This document shows positions 34,156-45,430 of a stretch of DNA of 64,000 bases, in pieces. The stretch's first letter is position 1. Each line of letters begins with the position of its first letter. A program made the translations under genes and the position numbers. The notes beneath the pieces were generated by a model. That model ran no database searches. It saw nothing but the letters and a program-made list of their open reading frames with translations, and was not told the DNA's origin. The stretch comes from Theropithecus gelada (Eukaryota; Chordata; Mammalia; Primates; Cercopithecidae). The stretch lies in assembly GCF_003255815.1 (NCBI RefSeq), contig NC_037674.1, positions 22,804,286 through 22,868,285 of the forward strand, given 5' to 3'.

Positions 34156-35491
34156 AGATCGTTTCTCCTCTCTAGTTCTCTAATCGGTCCTCAGAAATAA
34201 TCTTTCTATCCCAGCTTCTGTGCCCTTCCCAGGCTCATTTAACCAACCTCCCCCTTGTCCTCTCCCTCATTCTCTGCATAACTTCCATGGCTTACCTGCA
34301 AAGCCAGATGAGACCAGCCACAAGATGAAACATTTATGTTATTTGTATCAAAAATTAATTCTGGATATATCAATTCATAACTTCATAAAATTATCACTCA
34401 TGGCAAACGTTTGAATAGGATGACTAATGTCATGATATTTTGTATTTAAATATCTTGCTTCATAAAGTATGATGAATTGGTCATGCTTTCAGAACTGACT
34501 TAAGGTAATTCTAATACTTTCAGTTGTGTGATTTTAAGTCACCTATTGTTTCTCAGGGTTATATTACTTATGAAACTTGGGGTTCAACTTTACCTATAGC
34601 TTATAGTTTCTTACATGGAAACAAAAGGTTCTTTAAATGAAAGATGATGCTATATCTGGAGGGCTTGAAATTGGAGTTCTAAAGCTTTTGCAGGTAAATC
34701 TTGGGTTGATAGCCTGTTATTTTCCCCCCATAGAACACCAGGCTCACAGATGGTGGTGAGACTGACTGTCTCCGTGGGTCGAGCTTTTTCTGTTTGTTTT
34801 AATCTTCAGTGCTTAAAGGCAATGCCAATACTCCCACCCATGGAGGTTCTTGACATTATCATGGCTACTTGAAGGATAGTGGCTAACACTCTGGCTCTTA
34901 ATCCCTCAATGATAAGCTCAAACACTCCCACCTCTGCAGCAAAAATCTCTTTTTGACACTGCAATACTACTAGACTTTCTACTTTCTTGAGAAGTCCTTT
35001 TCATAGCCAGTTTCATAGCCAGTCAGCTAGGGTACTAGTAGAATGAATCTTCTGATGAAATATAAGACTTTTACTGGTTAGAAGCCACTTTGCCCTTGAG
35101 AAATCTCTTTTTCTTTAACAGACACTTGGTGGGTCACACAGACCTAATTCCACCCTCATGGTGCACTTTCGTTCTTTCTGTAGCTATTCAACAAATGCCA
35201 CCACATGTAAATGGAGCTAAATTATGAATGGGAAAAAATATAAAGATACCAACATCTGCTGACAATTTCTAAATTGTATGTTTCTATGGCCAATAATTGT
35301 GACTTTATTACATATATTTATGTAATTTAAAATAATTAAGACTATAATATAATCAATGCATATGAATTTATTCCATAGTTTTATCAAATGATAAAATTGA
35401 AACCATTTTATATGAACAATAAAAACAGACATCATACACATTTTCTTCTCCACTGCTTTCAAATACCCTACTAGCCGGGATTACATTTTAC
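34156..35491. other. Unassigned stretch, no gene seen
   Basis: No gene or named repeat. A 12-bp direct tandem 'tttcatagccag' occurs at 34999-35010 and 35011-35022. Confidence 0.5.
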
Positions 35492-35605
35492 TCATTTGAC
35501 AGTTATTAGAATTGCTTGAAAAATTTTGTTAGAGGCTAGCCCAGGTCCCTCTTGCAGAGGTTCTGACATCAGCAGTGTGATGTGAGCCCAGGTATTTGTA
35601 GATAT
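35492..35605. mobile_element. Possible MER5-type hAT relic
   Basis: 'tagaattgcttgaaaaattt', 'aggctagcccaggtccctct' and 'gtgagcccaggtatttgtag' recall the semi-palindromic MER5A layout. Diverged. Confidence 0.45.
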
Positions 35606-35849
35606 ATACTTTGATAATTTGTCACTTCTGCTCTTCTAAATCTATTTCAAAGGCTTCCCTTTAACAATTAATAGATTAAAAAAAATAGTTTGCCTGATCT
35701 CTTTGTTTAACAGAGTCCATTGGTTCAGATTTACATTCAGAAAGGTACCTTTGCCTAGGCTTACATATAGATATTCTATAGAGGAGAGAGTGTCTTAGAG
35801 CATTATTAAACTTTCCTTTTGACTTTACTTTGCAAAGGCCAACACATAT

Positions 35850-35905
35850 GCCTCAGTTTCTTCACCTGTGAAACAGGTATGCCATTTTGTATAAATCATT
35901 CTAGT
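35850..35905 (+). repeat. MIR scrap
   Basis: 'gcctcagtttcttcacctgt' followed by 'gaaacaggtatgcc' is a classic MIR phrase, but the flanks do not extend well. Confidence 0.5.
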
Positions 35906-36069
35906 TATCTCGGTTGTATAATTGCTTGCAAGCAGTAGAGGGAAGTATTGCTCTGGGTATTTCTAGAAAAGGCAACAGAAAGAAGTGAAGGTAATTCTGG
36001 TCCCTGGGCAAATGGGGAATCTTAGAAAAAAAAAAAAAAAGTTCTCCTCATCAGTTCAAACCATTTTTT

Positions 36070-36113
36070 GAGTTCTTTCATTTGCATTAGAACTGTGACT
36101 TTCATGGTTCCAC
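36070..36113 (+). repeat. 44-bp duplicated segment, copy 1
   Basis: 'gagttctttcatttgcatta...' to 'catggttccac' matches 38466-38521 at 40 of 44 positions once two extra hexamers in the other copy are removed. Flanks do not match. Confidence 0.8.
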
Positions 36114-36589
36114 TCCTGAGATTAAACAGGGGCCTTTCTAAGTGCTAGAGAGATATATCACTGTCTGGGGTTATTTTCAGAGGTGGAATTTTCCCTTCCC
36201 TTCAAGTTTATTGCTAGCTTCTCACTTCCCTTCCTCGTCTAATGAGTTATTTCTTTCTCTGCTCCTTTAGCGAAGAAAATGGAAGAAAGTATACATAGGG
36301 AAATGCATGAGGACACACCAGGGGTTGGCCATATAGCAAAAACCTGCAATGGACTTGGGGGAAAGATCCTCTGTGGGACCAAAATAGATTTTCTCCAGTA
36401 CCTTGTAAATGGGACATCATTCTGTCTTCTTACTTTAAAAGTTAAGATTTAAGTTTTAGACATAAGGTCTAGTTCAGAAACTAGGTCTATATCTGCCCTT
36501 GCTTAATATGTGGGATCAGGTTCCCCACTTCCTCTCATTTAGGAAGATGAGGATGTCAGCAGAGAGTTTCTGGAAACTGTTAGCAACAG

Positions 36590-36740
36590 TAACAAATAAG
36601 CTGGTCATTCAGGGCCAAGGAGCTGAATATGAGTTCTTTAATAAACCGTTATGTGATGCAGCAAAAGAAATTAAATTATGTCAGTTAAATTAATTGACAA
36701 AGCAATTAGCAAGCTGCCCATAAAGCCCAAAATAGCCAAA
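36590..36740. promoter_or_regulatory. Possible conserved regulatory stretch
   Basis: Dense homeodomain-like words ('ttaaattaattgac', 'caattagc'), 'cccataaagc' and a CArG-like 'ccaaaatagc' within 150 repeat-free bases. Inference only. Confidence 0.22.
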
Positions 36741-38359
36741 CATTATAAATTTTGGTACCACCTACTGACTGGAGGAGATTTTTGGGTTTGTTTTGTTTTC
36801 TTTTACTATAAGCTTCATTTACATCATGATTTCTCCAGCAACAATCAAGCATCTGGCCTGTAGACCTTTCCATCATTGCATTGTCTGCTTGGTTATCAAT
36901 TATTCAGGTTCAGAGACCAGAAGGTAATTTTGGCTTTAACTAGCTGAGCTCAAGAGTAGTATAAGGAAAATACCTCCCCATCTTTCCTCAGGAGTTAGCA
37001 TCCACACTAACAACAATTTCAGTATTTATCCAGAGACAGATGAAATAATGAGCCTAGCAAATCTGTGCCGTACACATATTTCAGCAGTGACTGTAAAAAA
37101 ACATCACACTTATCATATTCGGCTCTGTTCCCAAAATACATTTTTTGACAGAAGACAAATTAGATCGTCGCACTGCATGGTGATGGGACCCATCTCTCTA
37201 CAAGGGTTTGATTAAATGCCTTTGACCCGTGTCATTGACCAAGAAAGGAGAGAGAGAACATAAATAAATTCTTTGACTTAAAAGTACACTACAGAAAGTG
37301 GGCTCCTCTGGGAATCTGGCACATTCAGCTGCATGGTCTGTGTTCTTTTGTTTTGGTCCTGCCCCCTAAATGAAAGGGCTTCCTGGGATCAGGCCCCTAC
37401 ATGGAAAGAAAGAAAGATGTTACGCTTCCACCTCTGGCCTGAAGTGCAAATGGAAAAAAAATTGATATGGGATGAAAACACTAAAGGCTATACAGTAATT
37501 GGTAAAATCTGCGACCCAAGCCATGTGAAAATGACAAGGGCATGTCATATCATCTTTGAAAGATGGCTCCCTTCTATTCCAATGAATGGAATGTCTTTTG
37601 TAGCAAATTTTCAAACTCATTTAGATCATAAAAATGTCCACTGGAACATGAAATGTCTCTTGACTCTACCTCCATGTATTAATACTCTTCCTGCCTTCAA
37701 CCATTCCTGAGTCCTATGACCCAAACTATTAGGTTCAACAAAAAGCATTTGATATTCTCATCAAACATGTTCTCACTGTGATGTCTCCATAAAAGACAAG
37801 CCAAATAAGAATGAAAACCAGGGTAGACTATGATCTTCCCTCTCCTACAACCAATCTCATTTTTGTTTAAAGCCTGGTCTCATTTTGTATTTTCATCTTG
37901 ACATTTGATATGAAATATCAGTAAATATAAGTGACAATATTTTTTACCTTGAGTGGTGTCTACTTTATTGACTATACACTATCTTATACTTGCTTTTTTC
38001 AAGTAATACAATACAAAAATCTGTGTCAACCAAATATTTGAAACTCAAATTGTATGTTAGATGTCCTAGGGAAACTTGACCTTTAGTGATATATTGTGAT
38101 GAATTCTGAGATAAAATTCCAATATCTTTCTGCTGATGTATCTATTTAAGAAAAAAATAGTTTTCTGTATGTTGATTCTCTTTGAAGTGATATACACCTG
38201 AGTCACCATTCATCATATTGAATCTTCATTCCAAGTGTAAACTTTTCTTTTGTGAGAAAGAAAAACAAAGTGAGAACATACCAAATCCCGGCAAACCTCT
38301 TGTTCATAGAAATTGTGAGGTTATCTGTGTGGTGAAGTCAAAAGAAAGACTTTGGTATA

Positions 38360-38465
38360 TTCCGACTGATTTGTCCTTAACCAACTAGATGACTATGGGC
38401 AAGTCACAATTCCCATAGCTGTAAAATGGGAATAGTAAGTAAGACAGAGTGTGAAGAAATTTTGT
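38360..38465 (+). repeat. MIR SINE fragment
   Basis: 'ccaactagatgactatgggc', 'aagtcacaattcccatagct' and 'gtaaaatgggaatagtaagt' follow the MIR core. Confidence 0.77.
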
Positions 38466-38521
38466 GAGTTCTTTCATTTCCATTTCCATTTCCATTAGAA
38501 ATGTAGCTTTCATGGTTCCAC
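38466..38521 (+). repeat. 44-bp duplicated segment, copy 2, with hexamer expansion
   Basis: Second copy of the segment at 36070-36113, lengthened by exactly 12 bases: two additional TTTCCA units inside 'catttccatttccatttcc'. Confidence 0.8.
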
Positions 38522-38606
38522 CATGTAGATATGGCATAAACATTAATGTCACTCTTGGAGGAAACATCAGTATCTTTGCTTGTGTCTATGCACGTGCAGG
38601 TGCGTG

Positions 38607-38620
38607 CTCTCTCTCTCTGT

Positions 38621-38649
<29 letters not shown>
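38607..38649. repeat. Compound (CT)n(CA)n microsatellite
   Basis: A short CT run, then about 15 CA units from 38620 to 38649, then broken 'ctcacac'. Confidence 0.97.
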
Positions 38650-38655
<6 letters not shown>

Positions 38656-40139
38656 AAATCCCTGTATGTGACAGCTAAAGGCCTAGGCTTCGCCACCTCT
38701 GCCTTTGGATAAGATTTTTTTTTCCTTCCATTTCTTCCCACACTCGAACGTGAACCAAACATCCTTTGGGATAATTTAAAGTCTTAGTGATGTAACCAAA
38801 AGGCCGAGAGACTCTAATCCTTGTGTTTACTGCCACTTAACCTTTGTCACATCCCCCTCCCCTGAGTAACAACAGGCCATTTTTCTAGAAAGGACAGCTC
38901 CAGTCATCTCCTGGTAAAGGAGCCAGAGAACCTGGTAGGAGCCCCGAGTCTCAGTTTCCATAGCAAACACATTAGCCTTGGCAGCTGGACACGAAGCCCT
39001 CTGCTCCTCCCTCGGCAGGCTGGCGGCCTCTTCTTGGAAGTCCAGAGGTGGTACATTGCCAGGCAGCATCAGCCAGGTTTGCCTTTTCACCAAAGAGTTT
39101 GAAATAGGGGCTTCCCCCTCCATTTTTATCCTCTCTGCACCTGCTTAGCAGAACCAGGCCTCTCCTCCCACCTTCTGAATTCTTCCTGGAGTCTCTGGGC
39201 AGACCAGCCGGCCAGGACTCATCTGAGGCTGGCTGGCTGCCTCTGTCCTCACCACCCCCACCCTGCCTGAGCAGCTCTGAGTTGTCCCTGTTGTCCTACA
39301 GCCTAGGCAACCCTCTCTCTTCTTCAGAGAGAGGAGTTCAGTGCAAGCATTGCGCTCATTCAACCCCATGGCGAGGGACAGCGAGGGACATAGGAAGCCT
39401 GCGTTGCTCTATTATGGTTAATGCTCTGATAGAAAAGCAGGAGATCCAGGGAGCCAATAAATAAGACCCCTTTGCCCTCCCGAGCTAGAAAACAACAGGG
39501 AATTATAGTCATCAGACAGATAAACATCAAAATAGCAGCTTTACTTTTGATAAATCTAATTAGAGAATGTCATATGTCTTTGATGTGCCACGAAATGGGT
39601 GCCTTAATATGCCCTCTAGGTGGAATGCAGCCCCGCTAACTGCACCCACTACACACACAAACACACACAGGCAATCATGTGAGCTTGCAAGTATGACTTC
39701 TCAGACAGGCAGCCTGGAACAAAAGAGGAAGAGGCTGATTTGGACACTCAGATGCTTCCTCCGGTTTTACCAGTCACTTCCCCGGGGACTATCTGCAGGA
39801 ATCATCTCCATAGTGTTTCTCTTTGTGGAGGAGAGTGGAAATTCCCTTCCTTCCTTCTGTGGGAGAAAAGGCATGGAGAGTAAAGGCTTGTCCCTATCAA
39901 GAACATTTGCCTCATTCCTGTCATCTGAGCCTGGAGAGACTCAGACTACCCAACAATCTTACAGAAAACAGAATTACAATGGCTCAGTGTGGCTGTTTGC
40001 AGAAATGGAGGGGAGCAAGGCCAGGAGTAAGAGAGATCAGGCCTTCCAGAAGTTAGATCTGTGGTTGTGGGGCCCCTAAGATGAAGGGAAGAGAAAGGAC
40101 CATAAATATGCTCTTCTGCCCCAACTCTTCTAGTTGATC
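38656..40139. other. Unassigned, locally GC-rich; contains longest ORF
   Basis: 38850-39370 is richer in G+C than the rest of the window. A 10-bp tandem 'gcgagggaca' sits at 39371-39380 and 39381-39390. The longest open frame of the window (39567-40079, 170 codons) lies here. It has no domain, runs through an imperfect CA repeat at its start and is probably chance. Confidence 0.5.
39395..39600. promoter_or_regulatory. Possible conserved regulatory stretch
   Basis: 'gataaacatcaaaatagcag' and 'ttacttttgataaatctaat' contain opposed TCF/LEF-like words (CATCAAA and CTTTTGAT), GATA-like words and a TAATTAG homeodomain site within about 50 bases. Inference only. Confidence 0.25.
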
Positions 40140-40320
40140 CCAGGCAGGATGTCAGGAGACATGGGCTGTCTCCTTGCAGCTCTGCCAGCAGTAAGCTGTA
40201 TGGCCTTCATCAGGTCCCCCAGCACTTTGGTTCTTCATTGTTAAGCAGGAATGAGAACTTAAGCCTTAAACACATACAGGGATGTTTGGGACGATTAATG
40301 AAGGACCAAAAGTGACAACA
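40140..40320 (+). repeat. MIR SINE
   Basis: 'agctctgccagcagtaagct', 'gtatggccttcatcaggtcc', 'ttcttcattgttaagcagga' and 'gatgtttgggacgattaatg' follow MIR order. Confidence 0.77.
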
Positions 40321-41511
40321 CTTGAAGTTTAAAGCAATAGGCACGTTCTGCAAAACAACTGGCTTAGACCTTCCGTAAACACCAATGTCCTACATGAAAG
40401 ACTGATAAAGGACATTCTGGAGCAATATGAACATGGGCTACAGAGTGGCTATGAGTACAGTGTTAATGTAATGTTTCTAAGTGTTATGATTGTCATTGAA
40501 GTTATCTAGCTGACATCCTTGTTCTTAGGATATGCATGCAAAGATAGGAGGAGAGAGTCAGAGTGTCTAATTGACTCTAAAATGGTTCAGCAAGAATAAT
40601 GAAAATATCACATATACCATATGGGTACATATATACACACATATACAGAAAGGGAAAAGGAAAAATAAAGTTAATACGGCAAGATGCTAAAAACCGGTGA
40701 CTCAAGGCGAAGGTTATAACTGGCTCATCCTTTATCATATTATTCTTGCAGCTCTTCTGTAGATTTGAAATTTTGAAAAATAACACGCTGTGAGAGCCAG
40801 GGAGAAGCACTAGGGAGGTTGAGGGGCCAATCAGGAGGAAAGGCTGAGTGTGGGATGTGATTGCAGAGAAACTCCAGTCTGAAGGTGTGGAGAAGTCAGG
40901 GGGTGGAGGTGGTAATGCACTGGAGGATTTTGATCTGCTGGAAACTCTACCCGAGGAACAAAGTCGGGGCAGGAGAGCAGTGGGAATCCAAAGGGGAGTG
41001 GGAGAGCATGAGAAATGTATCTCACCCCTCTTCTCATTGTTTCCCCAGGGCCAGGCCTCTCAGAGTATAACCCTTCACTGCTACCATATGTACTCTGGCC
41101 TCCAGGGAGAAAATTTCCTGTGTCAAAATTTAAACATTACACAAGGTCAGTTTTATCCCTGTGCTTCAAAAATGCTTAGCATCCCAGGCCATCTGATCTT
41201 AGAGAGGCACCTTTAGGTTTGTTTTGCCTTTTCCTAAATCCATCAAGTAACGTGTCTTCATGTTAGACTTTAGTGTCGTTTTGTGTCTGTGGTGGCATCG
41301 GATAAACCTTTGCTAAATTTAGCCTTGTTACTAATTAGGAACGGAGGACATGTTAAGCTTGAGGCTTAAATACAGAACTTGGCAGGATACCAAAATATAG
41401 AATCAAGTCGTCATTTCAGGCTGGGGGAAAATCCAAGCCTAAATTACCTTGGCGACTGACCTAGTGTATTGTTATTTTAGTCTTCAAGGCCTCCTAAACT
41501 ACATGGGCATT

Positions 41512-41514
<3 letters not shown>
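40321..41514. other. Unassigned stretch, no gene seen
   Basis: No gene or repeat recognised. A 122-codon frame at 40848-41216 overlaps frames on the other strand and lacks any domain. Confidence 0.5.

Positions 41515-41556
<42 letters not shown>
41515..41556. repeat. (AC)21 microsatellite
   Basis: Perfect AC run of 42 bases, one of the longest pure dinucleotide tracts in the window. Likely length-polymorphic. Confidence 0.98.
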
Positions 41557-41558
<2 letters not shown>

Positions 41559-43497
41559 CATCATCGACTGCCTTGCTCATCCCCCAGTGCCTCATTTTAT
41601 AAATAAAAGGCAGTGCAGTAGAGGGATAGAAGCAGGGTTTAAGAAAGAGTGTCTATGTTGACTTTACATTGGAAGCTATTATTGTATGGAGTGCCATACC
41701 CATTGAGAAGAGGTATTGACCACATTCTTAGTAACATTACTGCAAGAGTTACATTATTCCTGTTGCCATATTTACATCACTTTAGATCCAGACAGCGACT
41801 GCAACGACAATAGCTACACTCATCCTCTAATCCAAGCATAAAGTAGGTCTTTCAAGTCAGGCTTTAGGCATCTACACAGCTGTATCTAATGCTACAGTGC
41901 TGCTAGTATTTAAAGAAAAAAGGGAGCACTGCCTGAGCTATTTGTCACTCTAGGGTCTCTATCATTTAACTAAAATAACTTGAAAAGGGTGTTGTTCTCA
42001 TCTCTTCGAGCCATGTGCATTTCCCCAGGGCATTAGGGGACTTATGGAGCCGTCAGCCTCTACCTTGTCTTCCTCCTTTCCACGGACTCCACCATATTTG
42101 GCCCAGTGAGGGGAAAACTAAATAGGGAAATAAAACAGAATGTAGACTAAATGAGAAGGTAGAAAAACAGAATACAGAGGAGAAAGAAGAGTTGCAGTTG
42201 TTGTTATTGCCTTGATCTGCCTTTTCCTTCCAAGGCAATAGCTCTTCTGGGCTCTCAAGTGGGACCCCCCACCCCGCCGCTTATATTCCTTGGCCGAGAC
42301 CAGATGCTGCCTGAGTCGGGAACTGGCTTCTGGCCCCCACTGCAGAATTGCGATTCCAACTGGGTTTCTAAGTGCCAGAGCCAGAGCAACAAAAAGGCAG
42401 TGCATTGAAACCAGGCCTGCCACTCCAGTGTTGTTCTCAGGCATGCCTACGGAGGAGTATTTATCATAAAGGAAGAAAACAGTAATAGCCCAGAACTGTC
42501 TGTTTGTTCAACTCCAACTTGAATGATACCAAAGATTAAATCTTGGTTTCCAATTGTTTCATGCCAAGGCTGTTATATTTAAGGTCCAAATATGTGCACC
42601 ATATGTCATACTGTAGCTTGACAATTACCTCAACAGGCAGTGTCAGACAGATGGTAAACATTACTACCAGGCATACGTACATTTAGAATTAGACATTTAA
42701 ATAAATTCAGGCCTGTCTTACGCTTATTAAAAGGATTTGGGTCTATAAAGCCATTTCGGGCCTCTGCATATGCTAAAGTGTCTTTTGCATCCTGGACAGA
42801 TTTGGTTTGGTTCAAGTACCTTCGGGCTGCAGATGGCAAGGGACGTGCTTTCTCTTTGAGCCCTGTACCTGCAATTAGGCCAATAATGGCAATTAAAGAA
42901 AACGTAAAGAGATTGAAACTTCAGTTCTTAATATCATAACCACGCAATCCTGCCCATGAAATGACAGAAAGTCCTCTTCAGGGAACATCACCAACCTCTC
43001 TAAAAGCCCGTGAACTTCAGAGAGAGAGATTAGAAAGCTACAAAGGTACCCGCCTCAGGACCAAGTCAGATTCTCTCTGGTTTAAACCTCAGGCTACGAC
43101 AAGCTTTTGACAGGAATCTCACAAACTGCAAATAAAGGTTAGCATTCCAGGGGAGAATTGAAAGAAGAATTCAGATGAATGTGTTTTTAAGATATTTTTC
43201 CCCAAAAAACTATATAAAAGCCCTCTTTATCTTCTTCCAGGGGGGTTGGATCCTGTTTGGCATTGCAAAATGTTCAGTATGGTTTGCGATAAGAAACTAA
43301 ACAAGGCTGGGGATAAGGTCCTGGAATTTTATTAAGTTGCAAGTGTAGCCAGAGCTGCACTCCAAGAGGATGGCCCCATGGAGTGGTTGATTTTTTTTGA
43401 AAACCCTGTGTGCTGCCCACATATGTAATTCACTACTAGAATTATTTCTCTGCTTAGAATAGTTTATTGGCTCAACTTTTTAAAAGCAATTTCAATC
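41557..43497. other. Unassigned stretch, few repeats
   Basis: Nearly 2 kb with no recognised transposon. See the possible regulatory stretch at 42530-42960. No exon evidence. Confidence 0.5.
42530..42960. promoter_or_regulatory. Possible conserved regulatory stretch
   Basis: Repeat-free and of mixed composition, with 'gcaattaggccaataatggc', 'aattaaag' and 'gacagatggtaaac'. The look is that of a slowly evolving non-coding element, but conservation cannot be judged here. Confidence 0.2.
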
Positions 43498-43545
43498 TGC
43501 GTGCAGTGCTTGACACATCATAGATGCTCAATAATTTGAAAGCAA
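43498..43545 (+). mobile_element. L2 3' end scrap
   Basis: 'gcagtgcttgacacatcata' followed by 'gatgctcaataatttg' matches the last bases of L2. Confidence 0.5.
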
Positions 43546-43661
43546 AGAAGTCAGGAAAGAAAAGAGGACAGACGAGAAGAAGGCATAAGACAAATCAGGA
43601 CTTTATGTTTCAAATGCAAGTGTAACCTCAGGATTGCTACCCCGCAGAGAGTACACACCTA

Positions 43662-43860
43662 GTGTAGTGGCTAACTGCATAAATGCTGATTCTTGGCTGT
43701 TCTGAGTTCAAACACTGGCTCCGTTTCTTACGAGCTTTGTGATCTTGTCTTTCTTGACTTATCTATGCTTGGATTTCTCATCTATAAAACAGAGATAATA
43801 AGCATTCCTTTTGTGAGTAGTAAATAATGTATAGAACAGTGTCTGGCACTATATGTCTGC
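43662..43860 (+). repeat. MIR SINE, near full length
   Basis: 'tagtgtagtggctaactgca', 'gttctgagttcaaacactgg', 'ggatttctcatctataaaac' and 'agaacagtgtctggcactat' span almost all of MIR, including the tRNA-derived B-box area ('agttcaaac'). Confidence 0.92.
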
Positions 43861-44139
43861 TGTTTTTTTTTTATTTTGGGAGACAGAACTGAAACTCAGT
43901 ATTTTTTTTTTTTTCAAACAGAGCCCCATTAGCAGGCTTGATACCGTTTTCCTCCTCTTCAGCTCCATTTGGTATGTCAGGTTTTATTCTGGACACCTCT
44001 TGAGCTGAGAGAATCACCTCATCCTGGGAATCTGGTAGTGCTTCCACACCCATACAGCTAGCACCAGGCTAAATCTTAATTCAGAGCTACAGGCTCCTTC
44101 AAACAGATGAGTGAGGAAGCATTTGCTAAATTCTGGTGT

Positions 44140-44142
<3 letters not shown>

Positions 44143-44178
<36 letters not shown>
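44143..44178. repeat. (TG)18 microsatellite
   Basis: Perfect TG run of 18 units. Confidence 0.98.
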
Positions 44179-44180
<2 letters not shown>

Positions 44181-44449
44181 ATAATAAAAGCAGAATTTCA
44201 AAACTCTACACTGTGACCGAACTGGGGCCTTTGTCCTGCTTACTCAGATAAACTCCAGAAGCATATGGAGTGGCTTTTGGAAGAACACATGTCTCAATTC
44301 TATTTTGGTTTCCGCTTAATAAAGACAGCTTGGTCTAGTGGCTTAATTATCAAACCCTCTAGTCCATTCTGCCATTGCCTCCTGTTGTCAGCCCCTTTTT
44401 GGAATCTATGTTCTCCACTCCCCATATTCTCTATAACCTAATAAGTAAT

Positions 44450-44682
44450 CCAGGCTCCCTACTGTGACATTGAAGGTCTCCAAAATATTGCCCCCGAATT
44501 CTGGTAGCCTTGTATCTCCATACAGCTACTTTCTATCACAAAACAATGTGGCTGCTTTCATAGCTCTATACCTTTACGCATCCTGTTTACTTGGCAGCCT
44601 CCTCTTCCACTCATTTAAAATAAAAAGATGAAAATAGCTGCTGAAATGCTGTTTGTTATTTCAGGCCTATCTGTCCCTAGTC
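44450..44682 (+). mobile_element. L2/L3-type LINE relic (segment 1)
   Basis: 'aggctccctactgtgacatt', 'gaaggtctccaaaatattgc', 'ccatacagctactttctatc' and 'gcagcctcctcttccactca' follow the sense 3' half of an L2/L3 element. It is later split by MER5A and MER1B. Confidence 0.65.
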
Positions 44683-44854
44683 CAATAGTTCTCAAAGTAT
44701 TTCCCCTGAGCTAGGAACATCAACATCACCTAGGAACTAGTGAGGAATGCAAATGTTCAAGCCATATCCAAACTGAGTAACACTTTGGAGGTGGAGCGCT
44801 GCAACATGCACTCTCCAGGTGATTCCAATGCATACCAACATTTGACCACTACTG
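44683..44854 (+). mobile_element. MER5A hAT DNA transposon
   Basis: Starts 'caatagttctcaaagtattt' and ends 'aacatttgaccactactg', the two inverted ends of MER5A. Internal 'aacatcacctagg' and 'ctccaggtgattccaatgc' are also inverted. The 8-bp flanks 'ccctagtc' and 'cctcagcc' share five positions, a weak trace of the target duplication. Confidence 0.85.
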
Positions 44855-45010
44855 CCTCAGCCCATCATTTAAAATGTATTGCTCTCCTCCGTGGTTGCAA
44901 AATATTTCGTTCTTTTATTTGTCATGGCCCTTCTACCTTAGTGATTATTATAAACATCTCTCTCTTTCCTTCTCCTTCATAAATGTTTTTAAGACTGAGA
45001 TTCTGTAGTC
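44855..45010 (+). mobile_element. L2/L3-type LINE relic (segment 2)
   Basis: 'ttctaccttagtgattatta' and 'aagactgagattctgtagtc' continue the LINE towards its 3' end. Confidence 0.6.
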
Positions 45011-45350
45011 CAAGAGTCTCCAACCCCTGGGCCATGGACCCATACCAGTCCATGGCCTATAAGGAACCAGGTCACACAGCAGGAAGTGAGTGGCGGGCAA
45101 GCAGGCATTACCACCTAAGTTCCGCCTCCTGTCAATCAGCTGTGTCATTAGATTCTCATAGGAGCAAGAATCCTATTGTGAACTGTGCAGGCAGGGGAGA
45201 TAGGTTGCACCCTCCTTCTGAGAATCTAATGCCTGATGATCTGAGGTGGAATAGTTTCATCCTGAAACCATCTTCCCCTGCCCCCCAGTTTATGGAAAAA
45301 TTGTCTTCTAAGAAACTAGTCCCTGGTGCCAAAAACGCTGGGGACCACTG
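45011..45350 (+). mobile_element. MER1B-type hAT DNA transposon, complete
   Basis: A 340-bp non-autonomous element from 'caagagtctccaacccctgg' to 'gctggggaccactg', with internal 'cattagattctcatagg' and its inverse 'gagaatctaatgcctg'. Flanked by an 8-bp duplication 'ctgtagtc' (45003-45010) and 'ctgtaatc' (45351-45358) with one mismatch, the hAT signature. The 151-codon frame at 44983 is mostly this element and is not a gene. Confidence 0.93.
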
Positions 45351-45430
45351 CTGTAATCTATTGTTGTCTCTCCCAACCTGGCCCATAGTAGACTCTCAAA
45401 AGTCTGTGAAATTAATCTTGTTCAATATAC
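45351..45430 (+). mobile_element. L2/L3-type LINE relic (segment 3, 3' end)
   Basis: 'tctcccaacctggcccatag' followed by 'tagactctcaaaagtctgtg' corresponds to the 3' end of L2. Confidence 0.6.

Larger units (their letters stand above)
35606..38359. other. Unassigned stretch, no gene seen
   Basis: Long stretch without large repeats. Holds a possible MIR scrap at 35850-35905, an A15 run at 36026-36040, one copy of a 44-bp dispersed duplication at 36070, and a possible regulatory stretch at 36590. A 125-codon frame at 37333-37710 has no recognisable domain. Confidence 0.5.

Noticed and set aside
37333..37710. 125-codon plus-strand frame
   Set aside because: No domain, no codon or splice support, and overlapping frame on the other strand.
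43662..43860. tRNA-like B box ('agttcaaac')
   Set aside because: It is the tRNA-derived head of a MIR SINE, not a tRNA gene.
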